A stretch of DNA of 64,000 bases from NCBI RefSeq assembly GCF_007556775.1, contig NZ_CP041742.1:2494001-2558000 (forward strand), read 5' to 3'. The stretch's first letter is position 1. Each line of letters begins with the position of its first letter. Made by a program: the position numbers and the translations under genes. Of this stretch, positions 38,297-45,808 are shown in pieces. This stretch comes from Lysobacter lycopersici. Its GTDB lineage: Bacteria; Pseudomonadota; Gammaproteobacteria; Xanthomonadales; Xanthomonadaceae. The notes below the pieces were generated by a model, which had not been told where the DNA came from, made no database searches, and saw only the letters and a program-made list of their open reading frames with translations.

Positions 38297-38842
38297 CTAG
38301 TCGTCGAGCCGCGTTCCGTCCGGGTTGTGTTCCAGCATCCACAATCCCGCCCAGAGCTTGAGGTCGAGTTCGTAACCTTCCGCCTGCTTTCGCATCAGCC
38401 ACGCCGGCGCTTCTGCGCGCGGCACCGCGTGCACCACGATGTCCTCATTGTCCACGCCGCCGCCGTCGCCGACTTTCTTCAAGTTGCGCGCACGCACGAA
38501 GGCGATGCGCTCGTTGCTCATGCCCGATGACGTCGGGCCGACCAGCAGCACGTCGACTTCGCCCGGTTCCCAGCCGGTTTCCTCGATCAGTTCGCGCCGC
38601 GCCGCGGCTTCGAGCGTGTCGTGGGCGTGGTCGTCACCGACCAGCCCGGCCGGCATCTCGATCGTGCGCGCGCCCAGCGGCACGCGGTACTGCTCGACGA
38701 ACAGCACCTCGTCGGCGGGCGTGGCCGCGATCACGATCACCGCCATGCCCTGGCCATGGGTGCGCTCGCAAGATTCCCAGTGGCCGATGCGGACCAGCCG
38801 CAGCCAGTCGCCTTCGTACAGCGTGTGCTTTTCGTCGCCCAT
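38297..38842 (-). CDS. Nudix hydrolase, NudE-like
   Basis: This encodes 181 residues. Nudix box GLVGDDHAHDTLEAAARREL followed by IEETGW fits the ADP-ribose/ADP-compound hydrolase subgroup, with EQYRVPLGARTIEMPAGLV preceding it. Probable substrates are ADP-ribose, NADH or Ap3A. The frame ends right at a REP boundary. A second REP separates it from the exonuclease gene upstream. Confidence 0.9.
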   Translation of the reverse strand: MGDEKHTLYEGDWLRLVRIGHWESCERTHGQGMAVIVIAATPADEVLFVEQYRVPLGARTIEMPAGLVGDDHAHDTLEAAARRELIEETGWEPGEVDVLLVGPTSSGMSNERIAFVRARNLKKVGDGGGVDNEDIVVHAVPRAEAPAWLMRKQAEGYELDLKLWAGLWMLEHNPDGTRLDD

Positions 38843-38877
38843 GGTTGAATGCTAACGCAGGCGGATTGCAGTCGCCG

Positions 38878-38946
38878 CTTTTGTGGGAGGGGCTTCAGCC
38901 CCGAAACGCGATCTTTTGGTCGCGCCCAAATGGGCGCTCCTACGGG
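38878..38946. repeat. REP-like repeat, GTAGGAGCG/GTGGGAGGGGCTTCAGCC family
   Basis: The element contains TTTGTGGGAGGGGCTTCAGC, CCCCGAAACGCG and TTGGTCGCG, and ends with GGGCGCTCCTAC. The last triplet supplies the TAG stop (minus strand, 38940-38942) of the exonuclease gene. Same family as 39851-39954. Confidence 0.75.
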
Positions 38947-39842
38947 GGCGGTTTCGCCGCTTCGACGAGACGCTTGCGGGTCGTGTTGCCGAAGCCCACG
39001 CCCTCGACCAGCACGTCCAGCATCGCCGGGTCGGCTTTGCCGCGAGCGAACGGCGCCGCACCTTCGGGTAGCGGTGCGTCCAGCGCGATGGTAGTGAGCT
39101 GGCGCCAGAGCAGGGCGTGTTCGCGTTGTTCGCGCAGGCGCACGGCCATCTGCGCCGCGCCGCGGATGCGCAGGAACGCGACTTCCTCGTTGCGTTCGAG
39201 CAGGGCGTCCAGCGTGTCGAAATGCGCCAGCAGCACCGCCGCGGATTTCGCGCCAATGCCGGTGATGCCGGGGATGTTGTCGACCGCGTCGCCGCACAGC
39301 GCAAGGTAATCGGCGATCTGCTCGGCGCGCACGCCGTGTCGCGCCTTGACCCCGTCGCGTCCCCAGCGTCCGCGGCCCGGGTCGTACTGTTCGTCGTGCT
39401 CGCCGAGCAACTGCGACAGGTCCTTGTCGGCGGACACGATCACGCCGCGGAAACCATCGCCGCGCACCGCGTGCAGCGCGCTGCCGATCAGGTCGTCGGC
39501 TTCGTATTCGGAATGCGCCAGGGTCGCGAGGCCGAGCGCCTGGCACAGCGCCTTGCAGTAGCCGAACTGGCGCTTGAGCTCGTCCGGCGCCGGCGGGCGG
39601 TTGGCCTTGTACTGTGGATACAGCGCGTTGCGGAAGCAGGAATCGAGCGCTTCGTCGAAGGCGATGGCGATGTGCTTCGGGCGTTCGCGTTCGAGCAGTT
39701 CCAGCAGGAAGCGCGCGAAACCGTGCACCGCGTTGACCGGCCAGCCGTCGGCGTCGTGCCACTGGTCGGGCATGGAATGCCAAGCGCGGAACACGAACAG
39801 CGAGGCATCGACGAGATGGAGCGTTTTCGGAGCGGGGGTCAT
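38940..39842 (-). CDS. 5'-3' exonuclease, DNA polymerase I N-domain / Xni type
   Basis: This is a 300-residue stand-alone FEN-like nuclease. LVDASLFVFRAWHSMP (first metal site), YKANRPPAPDELKRQF, EADDLIGS, VSADKDLSQLL, and the helix-hairpin-helix GDAVDNIPGITGIGAKSAAVLL are all present. It probably acts on flap or RNA-primer ends. The C-terminal Pro-rich few residues and stop come from a REP element. A second REP is just upstream of its start. Confidence 0.92.
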   Translation of the reverse strand: MTPAPKTLHLVDASLFVFRAWHSMPDQWHDADGWPVNAVHGFARFLLELLERERPKHIAIAFDEALDSCFRNALYPQYKANRPPAPDELKRQFGYCKALCQALGLATLAHSEYEADDLIGSALHAVRGDGFRGVIVSADKDLSQLLGEHDEQYDPGRGRWGRDGVKARHGVRAEQIADYLALCGDAVDNIPGITGIGAKSAAVLLAHFDTLDALLERNEEVAFLRIRGAAQMAVRLREQREHALLWRQLTTIALDAPLPEGAAPFARGKADPAMLDVLVEGVGFGNTTRKRLVEAAKPPP

Positions 39843-39850
39843 GCGGGCAT

Positions 39851-39954
39851 TGTAGGAGCGGCTTTTGTGGGAGCGGTTTTAGCCGCGACAGAACTTGCGA
39901 ACAAGCGTCGCGGCTAAAGCCGCTCCCACAGTTGCGCTCGAGTGCGCTCCTACA
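39851..39954. repeat. REP-like long palindrome, GTAGGAGCG family
   Basis: Outer arms TGTAGGAGCG (39851-39860) and CGCTCCTACA (39945-39954), inner arms GTGGGAGCGGTTTTAGCC (from 39868) and GGCTAAAGCCGCTCCCAC (to 39929). It fills the gap between the exonuclease and nitroreductase genes, and its right end encodes the nitroreductase stop. Confidence 0.85.
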
Positions 39955-40519
39955 GTCGCAGGTCGCTGAGCAACGCGGCAGGATCGGGGCGGTCGCGTTC
40001 CGGAGCTTCGGCCTGCGCCGTGCCGATGTGGATGAAGCCGGCGACGCATTCGTCTTCGCCCACGCCGAGCGTGCGCAGGATTCCGCGATCGTAGGCCGGC
40101 CAGCCGGTCAGCCATTGCGCGCCGTAACCGAGGGCCTGCGCCGCCTGCAGCAGGGCGAAACAGACGCAGGACGCGGTGGAAAAGCGTTCCGAGGCCGGGA
40201 TCTTCGCGTCCTCGCCCTGCCGTGCGATCACCACGACGATCAGCGGCGCGCGCTGGAAGCGCATGCGGTCCTTTTCCAGCGCCGCTTCGCCGATGTCCGG
40301 GTGGATCTCCCGCGAGCGTTCGACGATGCGTGCGGACAGCGCGATGCGCGCCTCGCCTTCGATCCGCAGGAATCGGAACGGCACGCGCTTGCCGTGGTCG
40401 GGAACACGCGAGGCCGAGTGCAGCATGCGCAGCAGGGCATCGTGGCCGGGGGCGGGTCCGGCCAGTTGCGAGGCCGGGACCGAGCGGCGCGAATCGAGGA
40501 AGGCGAGGGGGGCGTCCAT
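39950..40519 (-). CDS. nitroreductase-family FMN oxidoreductase
   Basis: This is a 189-residue cytoplasmic flavoprotein of the small YdjA-like group. N-terminal FMN-binding SRRSVPA, helix SASRVPDHGKRVPFRFL, and C-terminal LGYGAQWLTGWPAYD with GFIHIGTAQAEAPERDRP are typical. The substrate is unknown. The TAG stop (39950-39952) is part of a REP. Divergent from the DUF1631 gene. Confidence 0.9.
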   Translation of the reverse strand: MDAPLAFLDSRRSVPASQLAGPAPGHDALLRMLHSASRVPDHGKRVPFRFLRIEGEARIALSARIVERSREIHPDIGEAALEKDRMRFQRAPLIVVVIARQGEDAKIPASERFSTASCVCFALLQAAQALGYGAQWLTGWPAYDRGILRTLGVGEDECVAGFIHIGTAQAEAPERDRPDPAALLSDLRL

Positions 40520-40622
40520 GGCTTGAGGATGGCACGGAAGCGTGGCCTGATCACGAAACGGGAGCGTAGTCACATATCGACGCGACAGGGCTGGACGTGA
40601 CGCAGGGCGGCACTATCCTGCC

Positions 40623-42779
40623 GTGAAGGCGCATTCCCCCACGTCTCCAAGGCGGACACCCGTGAGCAACCATCCGCTCGGTCTCGAACTGGTCGGCAAC
40701 CATGAGCGACTGCGTCTCCTCGACGAGTTGAAGCGCATCGCCGTGGAACAGCTCGGCAACCTGCCGGGCCAGTTGTTCGCGCCGATCGAAACCCGACTGC
40801 AGGAATCGATCCGCCAGGGCGGCGGCGCGCAGGAACGCGTGGACCTGGCTGCATTGCTCGCGCTGCGCGCGCGCGGCGCGGGTTTCGTGATGCGCTATCG
40901 CGAACTGCTGGCGCGCAACTTCGACGACCTGCGCAATCGCGCCGGACGCGACGCGCACGTGGCCGCGATGGGCCTGGTGGAGGAATCCGACCTCGATTTC
41001 CACGTCGCCGGGCAGCAGGTGGCCGATGCGGTCGCGCGCCAATTCTCGCGCCCGCTCGAGCTGCTGGAACAGCGCTTCGAATTGCTGTGCGTGAGCATCG
41101 GTGCGCCGAACCCGGCGAACCCGATCGGCGCGGTGCGCCTGGTCGGCGCCTTCCAGCAGGCCTTCGCCGGGACCGACCTGTCCGAGAGCCTGCGGCGCCT
41201 GCTGTTCGACGAATACCAGCGTGCGTTGCTCGACTATCTCGGCGATCTGTACGCCAGGCTCAACGGCCTGATGGCGCAGGACGGGCTGGTGCTCGATCCG
41301 CGCCGGCACGCGACGCAGCCGCAGTCGCAGCCGCCGAAGATCCCGGCCGACATCGAAACCTTCCGCGCGCCGGCGGAGACGCGGGTGGAATTCCAGCGCC
41401 TGCGCGAACTGCTGCATGCCTGGCGCGGCGAATCCTCCGCACCGCCGCCGCTGCTGCCGTTCGGCGTGCGCGAATTCCAGGTCGAGGAGCTGGTGGGCAT
41501 CGCGGCGATCGTGCAACGCGACGTGGTGCCGGGCTTCGCGCAATCGCTGTCGGGCCATGGCCGCCTCGACGAAGCGATCCGCGCGCACCTGTCCACCGCG
41601 GCGCTGAGCTTCGGCATCAACCCGGAATCGACGCGCTTCTCGCGCCGCGAACAGGACGCGATCGACCTGGTCTCGCTGCTGTTCACTTCGCTCGTCAGCA
41701 GCCATGCCTTGCCCGATCGCGGCCGGCAGTTGCTGTCGCGGCTGGTGATCGCCTACGTCCGGGTCGCGTTCCAGGACGAATTGCTGTTCATGCAGCCCGG
41801 GCACCCCGCGCGGCGCCTGCTCGATGCGCTCGCGCTCAGCTGCGAGAGCAACGACGGTGCCTCGCCGCAGGACCGCGCATTGCTCGATCGCGCCAGCGAG
41901 CTGGTGATGCGCGTGGTCGCGGACTACAACGAGGACCTCGCGGTGTTCTCGCTCGCCGCCGACGAACTCGAAGGCATGCTGCAACAGCAGCGCAGCCGCG
42001 CCGAAGTCGCCGAACGCCGCACCGCCGAGGCCATGCACGGCCGCGAACGCCTGCAACAGGCGCGCGGCCTGGCCGCCGAAGCGCTGGACTCCGCGATCGC
42101 CGGCCGGGCGCTCACGCGGGAAGTCGCCGGGTTCCTGTCCGAACCCTGGCTGCACCACGCGGTGCAGGTGTTGCTGCGCGATGGCCAGCAATCTTCGCGG
42201 CACGTGCAGGTGGTGGCGCTCGCGCGCACGCTGGTCGCGCTCGATGGCGCCGCGGGGCGCGGTGTCGGCGGCCCGGTCGCCAAGGGCCTCGTCAACCTCG
42301 AGGAAGCGCTGGCGCAGTGCGCGCACAGCTCCGGCCTCGATCCACGCGCGGCGGAGGAATGGCTGGCCGGGTTCGCCCGCGCCATGGCGTTCCCCGATGT
42401 CGCGCGCGCCCAGGCCGAAGTCCCGCAGGTTGCGGCCGAGGACGGCGACGACGACGGCACGCTGCGCCTGGTCGGCGGTACCGACACGCTGGCCTACGAC
42501 GCGGCCGTCGCGGCGATGATGCGCGAGCTCGAGCCGGGTGCCTGGCTGCGCCTGGTCGACGAGTCCGGCAAGGAAGCCTCGGTCAAGCTCGCGTGGATCT
42601 CGCCGCTCACGGGTCGCCGGTTGCTGGTGGATCGCCGCGGCTTGCGCCAGCTCGTCGCTTCGCCCGAACAGATGGCCGCGCTCGCCGCCGAAGGCCGCCT
42701 GGCGCTGACCGCCACGGCATCGCCGTTCGACGAGGCGATGCGCGCGGTGCGCCGGCAGCTTGCCGCCGCGGCAGCCTGA
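40623..42779 (+). CDS. DUF1631-family protein
   Basis: This encodes 718 residues, cytoplasmic, mostly helical, characteristic of the large DUF1631 family of beta- and gammaproteobacteria. The C-terminal part (about 625-715) is beta-rich with LEPGAWLRLVDESGK, KLAWISPLTGRRLLVDRRGLR, a pattern like the PilZ/SH3-type ends seen in proteins of c-di-GMP systems. Function unknown. Start codon GTG 40623; a second GTG at 40662 is possible. It lies 64 bp upstream of pntAA. Confidence 0.88.
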   Translation: MKAHSPTSPRRTPVSNHPLGLELVGNHERLRLLDELKRIAVEQLGNLPGQLFAPIETRLQESIRQGGGAQERVDLAALLALRARGAGFVMRYRELLARNFDDLRNRAGRDAHVAAMGLVEESDLDFHVAGQQVADAVARQFSRPLELLEQRFELLCVSIGAPNPANPIGAVRLVGAFQQAFAGTDLSESLRRLLFDEYQRALLDYLGDLYARLNGLMAQDGLVLDPRRHATQPQSQPPKIPADIETFRAPAETRVEFQRLRELLHAWRGESSAPPPLLPFGVREFQVEELVGIAAIVQRDVVPGFAQSLSGHGRLDEAIRAHLSTAALSFGINPESTRFSRREQDAIDLVSLLFTSLVSSHALPDRGRQLLSRLVIAYVRVAFQDELLFMQPGHPARRLLDALALSCESNDGASPQDRALLDRASELVMRVVADYNEDLAVFSLAADELEGMLQQQRSRAEVAERRTAEAMHGRERLQQARGLAAEALDSAIAGRALTREVAGFLSEPWLHHAVQVLLRDGQQSSRHVQVVALARTLVALDGAAGRGVGGPVAKGLVNLEEALAQCAHSSGLDPRAAEEWLAGFARAMAFPDVARAQAEVPQVAAEDGDDDGTLRLVGGTDTLAYDAAVAAMMRELEPGAWLRLVDESGKEASVKLAWISPLTGRRLLVDRRGLRQLVASPEQMAALAAEGRLALTATASPFDEAMRAVRRQLAAAAA

Positions 42780-42843
42780 CGCCGGCAGCGCAGCTTTCGC
42801 GCGCATTGGTTAGGATGCGGCGTACACCGCCGCGGAGCCGTGC

Positions 42844-43956
42844 ATGGCCTTCATCCTGGGAGTGGCGCGCGAACGCGCCGATGGCGAACGACGCCTGGCG
42901 TTGACGCCCGAGACCTGCAAGAAATTGGTCGCCGCCGGCGCGCAGGTGCGGGTCGAACGCGACGCCGGCACGGGCATCGGCGTCACCGACGAGGCCTTCG
43001 CCGAAGCTGGTGCGCAACTGGTGGGCGACGCGAACGCCGCGCTCGGCGATGCCGACGTGGTGCTGTGCGTGCAACCGCCTTCGGCCGAAGCCATCGCCGC
43101 GATGAAGCAGGGCGCGGTGCTGGTCGGTTCGCTGCAACCGGAAAGCGACCCGGCGCGCGCCGAAGCGCTGCGCGCACGCGGCATCGTCGCGTTCCCGCTG
43201 GAAAAACTGCCGCGCACCACCCGCGCGCAGGCGATGGACGTGCTGAGCTCGCAGGCCGGCATGGCCGGCTACAAGGCGATGCTGATCGCCGCGCAACTCG
43301 CGCCGCGTTTCTTCCCCATGCTCACCACCGCGGCCGGCACGATCCGTCCGTCGAAGGTGCTGGTGGTCGGCGCCGGCGTCGCCGGGCTGCAGGCGATCGC
43401 GACGGCGAAACGCCTCGGTGCGCAGGTCGAGGGCTTCGACGTGCGTCCGGAAACGCGCGAACAGATCGAATCGCTGGGCGGCAAGTTCCTCGACCTCGGC
43501 GTCAGCGCCGCGGGCGAGGGCGGCTACGCGCGCCAGCTCACCGACGAGGAACGCGCCGAACAGCAGCGCCGCCTCGGCGAACACCTGAAGAACGTCGACG
43601 TGATCGTTTGCACCGCGGCGGTACCGGGGCGTCCGGCGCCGAAGATCGTCAGCGCGGCGATGGTGGCCGGCATGAAGCCGGGCAGCACCATCGTCGACCT
43701 TGCCGCGGAGACCGGCGGCAATTGCGAATTGACGAAACCGGGCGAAACCATCAATGCGAACGGCGTCACCATCGCCGGGCCGCTGAACCTCGCCTCGATG
43801 GGCGCGTTCCACGCCAGCGAGATGTACGCGCGCAACGCGTTCAACTTCGTCTCGCTGTTGCTGAAGGACGGCGCGCTGGCATTCGACTGGGACGACGAAC
43901 TGCTGGCGAAGACGGTGTGGCCGCCGCGCCCACAGCCGGAAACCGCCGCGGCCTGA
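42844..43956 (+). CDS. pntAA: NAD(P) transhydrogenase subunit alpha part 1
   Basis: This is a 370-residue NAD(H)-binding soluble subunit of the proton-translocating transhydrogenase, which makes NADPH from NADH using proton motive force. ERADGERRLALTPETCKKL at the N-terminus, the mobile-loop region and the nucleotide site VLVVGAGVAGLQAIATAKRLGA near residue 175 are present, together with AQAMDVLSSQAGMAGY. It stands apart from pntAB because an opposite-strand gene set of 1.5 kb lies between them. Confidence 0.96.
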   Translation: MAFILGVARERADGERRLALTPETCKKLVAAGAQVRVERDAGTGIGVTDEAFAEAGAQLVGDANAALGDADVVLCVQPPSAEAIAAMKQGAVLVGSLQPESDPARAEALRARGIVAFPLEKLPRTTRAQAMDVLSSQAGMAGYKAMLIAAQLAPRFFPMLTTAAGTIRPSKVLVVGAGVAGLQAIATAKRLGAQVEGFDVRPETREQIESLGGKFLDLGVSAAGEGGYARQLTDEERAEQQRRLGEHLKNVDVIVCTAAVPGRPAPKIVSAAMVAGMKPGSTIVDLAAETGGNCELTKPGETINANGVTIAGPLNLASMGAFHASEMYARNAFNFVSLLLKDGALAFDWDDELLAKTVWPPRPQPETAAA

Positions 43957-43959
43957 ACC

Positions 43960-44490
43960 TCAGTCGTCGTCCGGCCCGTGGTCGTCGGGTCCTGGGCCCG
44001 GGCCATGCTTCGGACCGGGTCCGCGACGTGGCGGTTCGTGCGCATCCACCCAGGCATCGCGCTGCGCCGGCGTCATCGCCTTCCATTGCTGCAACAGCGC
44101 CTTGCGCCCGGCCGCATCCAGCGGCAGCAGGGCGCGGAACAGCGCGAACGTCTCGCGGCGTTGTTGCGGCGGCATGTCGCGGGTCTTTTCGAACAGCACC
44201 TGCATCTGCGCGCGTTTGGCCGGATCCATGCGTTCCCAGCGGCGCATCCCGCGTTCGGCGTCCTTGCGGTCGGCGGGCGACATCGAACGCCAGCGTTGCG
44301 CGCGTTCGAGCATGTGCGCGCGGTCTTCGGGCGAACGGTTCCAGCGGTCGCGCAGCGGCGCGACCAGTTCGGCGCGCTGGGCGTCGCTGAGCTGATCCCA
44401 TGCGGGCAGGTTGGCGGAGGGCGCTTGCTGCGCGTTCGCCGACAACGCGGCCGACAGCAGCACGATGGGGAGCAGGCGGATCGCGTTCAT
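43960..44490 (-). CDS. DUF3106-family exported protein
   Basis: This encodes 176 residues. Signal peptide about 1-22 (LLPIVLLSAALSANA). The mature part consists of repeated WxxLSxAQRxxL/MSPxDRKxxExRMxRW units (WDQLSDAQRAELV, RWRSMSPADRKD, QWKAMTPAQRDAWV) and a His/Pro/Asp-rich tail. DUF3106 proteins usually accompany ECF sigma factors in this family, as here. Function unknown; it could be a periplasmic sensor. Confidence 0.87.
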   Translation of the reverse strand: MNAIRLLPIVLLSAALSANAQQAPSANLPAWDQLSDAQRAELVAPLRDRWNRSPEDRAHMLERAQRWRSMSPADRKDAERGMRRWERMDPAKRAQMQVLFEKTRDMPPQQRRETFALFRALLPLDAAGRKALLQQWKAMTPAQRDAWVDAHEPPRRGPGPKHGPGPGPDDHGPDDD

Positions 44491-44494
44491 CGAT

Positions 44495-44839
44495 TCACTC
44501 CATCGCCAGTTGTTCGGCATCGGGCGATGCCAGCCAGGCGTAGAAATCGGGGCTGCGGTCGAGCGGCGCGGTCAGGGCGACGTCGCCGGTGGTCGCGATG
44601 GTGTTGTTCGTCGCAGCCGCGGACGTCGCGCCCGGCGTGCCCACGGCATGCGGGCGCAGGCCGATCGCGATCGCGAGCACGGCCGCAGCCGCGAACGCCG
44701 CGCCCAGCGGCCAGCGCGTGGTCGCGCGTCGTTCCGGTTTGACGGGGCGCAGGCGCCAGGCGAGCGCAGACGGCACGGCATCGACCGCGGTTCGCCAGGT
44801 TTCGCGCAGGCGGGTATCGAATGCGTCGTCGTGGTTCAT
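44495..44839 (-). CDS. putative anti-sigma-like single-pass membrane protein
   Basis: This encodes 114 residues: cytoplasmic part (1-45), one hydrophobic segment (about 46-64, LGAAFAAAAVLAIAIGL), then a periplasmic part ending FYAWLASPDAEQLAME. It is overlapped 4 bp by the sigma-factor stop (ATGA), so position and topology suggest an anti-sigma or accessory factor. No zinc-binding anti-sigma motif (HxxxCxxC) is present. Confidence 0.72.
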   Translation of the reverse strand: MNHDDAFDTRLRETWRTAVDAVPSALAWRLRPVKPERRATTRWPLGAAFAAAAVLAIAIGLRPHAVGTPGATSAAATNNTIATTGDVALTAPLDRSPDFYAWLASPDAEQLAME

Positions 44840-45417
44840 TGCCAGTCCTCCAGTTGCTTGCGCAGCGCCTCGCGGGCGCGCGACAGGTGCGTCTTCACCG
44901 AGCCTTCGCTGCAGTCCATGGCACGCGCGGTATCGGCCACGTCCAGTTCCTCGAGCACGCGCAGGGTGAAGGCCTCGCGCTGCCGCCGCGGCAGGGCACG
45001 CAGGGCGGCCGCGAGTTTCGTCCATGCTTCGCGCCCGTCGTGCTCGCGTTGCGGATCGGGCGAGGGATCCCTCCAGTCGCCGGCCTGCGCTTCGTCCTGC
45101 GGGTCGCAGTGGTCGAGCCAGCCGAAGCGGAAGGTCCGCCGCCGCTGCGCATCGATGATGCGGCTGCGCAGGATGCTCCAGAACAGCGGCGTCCATTCCC
45201 CGGCCGGGCGTTCGCGGTAGCCGAGCATCTTCAGCATCGCTTCCTGCACCACGTCCAGTGCGTCCTCGCGGTGGCGCAACCCGGCCTCCGCGAAGCGGAA
45301 GGCGCGCGGGCCGATGGCGGCCAGGAACGCGTCGAGCGTCTGCGGTTCGCGCAAGCGGGGCGGTTCCTGGCCGGGGTCGGGGTCCACGGGCGCAAGCTTA
45401 GCGGTGGCGAGCAGCAT
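44836..45417 (-). CDS. ECF-type RNA polymerase sigma factor
   Basis: This encodes 193 residues with sigma region 2 (about 30-105, EDALDVVQEAMLKML, WTPLFWSILRSRIIDAQRRR) and region 4 (about 130-185, LPRRQREAFTLRVLEELDVADTARAMDCSEGSVKTHLSRAREALRK). It should direct transcription of a small regulon, probably including its own operon. Start 45417; the first 10-15 residues may not be translated, since a GTG downstream is possible. Divergent from pntAB by 88 bp. Confidence 0.92.
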   Translation of the reverse strand: MLLATAKLAPVDPDPGQEPPRLREPQTLDAFLAAIGPRAFRFAEAGLRHREDALDVVQEAMLKMLGYRERPAGEWTPLFWSILRSRIIDAQRRRTFRFGWLDHCDPQDEAQAGDWRDPSPDPQREHDGREAWTKLAAALRALPRRQREAFTLRVLEELDVADTARAMDCSEGSVKTHLSRAREALRKQLEDWQ

Positions 45418-45505
45418 GTCGGGGTAACGCGCCGGCCGGCCGGCGGTTGACGCGGCCCGGCCGCGTCCGCGGCGCGGTTATGATGCGGACGACTCCGGGG
45501 AGGCG

Positions 45506-45808
45506 ATGGCGATGGGCGACGGTTTCGTGGCGCTGTACATCTTCATGCTGGCGGCCATCGCCGGCCACGTGATCATCTCGCGAGTGCCGGTGATCCTGCA
45601 CACGCCGCTGATGTCGGGTTCCAACTTCATCCACGGCATCGTCCTCATCGGCGCGATGGTCGTGCTCGGCCATGCCGACACCGTGCTGGAACAGGCCATC
45701 GGCTTCGTCGCGGTGCTGCTCGGCGCGGGCAACGCCGCCGGCGGCTATGTCGTGACCGAACGCATGCTGGAGATGTTCAAGTCCTCGAAGAAGGAGGGTG
45801 CGAAGTGA
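45506..45808 (+). CDS. pntAB: NAD(P) transhydrogenase subunit alpha part 2
   Basis: This is a 100-residue membrane subunit with three hydrophobic segments (MLAAIAGHVIISRVP, LHTPLMSGSNFIHGIVLIGAM, GFVAVLLGAGNAAGGYVV), corresponding to domain II helices of the alpha chain in split transhydrogenases. The stop overlaps the pntB start as GTGA. Two ATG codons (45506 and 45512) are possible starts. Confidence 0.96.
   Translation: MAMGDGFVALYIFMLAAIAGHVIISRVPVILHTPLMSGSNFIHGIVLIGAMVVLGHADTVLEQAIGFVAVLLGAGNAAGGYVVTERMLEMFKSSKKEGAK

Noticed and set aside
36709-39954. CRISPR-like array from repeated palindromes
   Set aside because: Repeats differ in wording, have no regular spacers and lack cas genes; they are REP-type elements.
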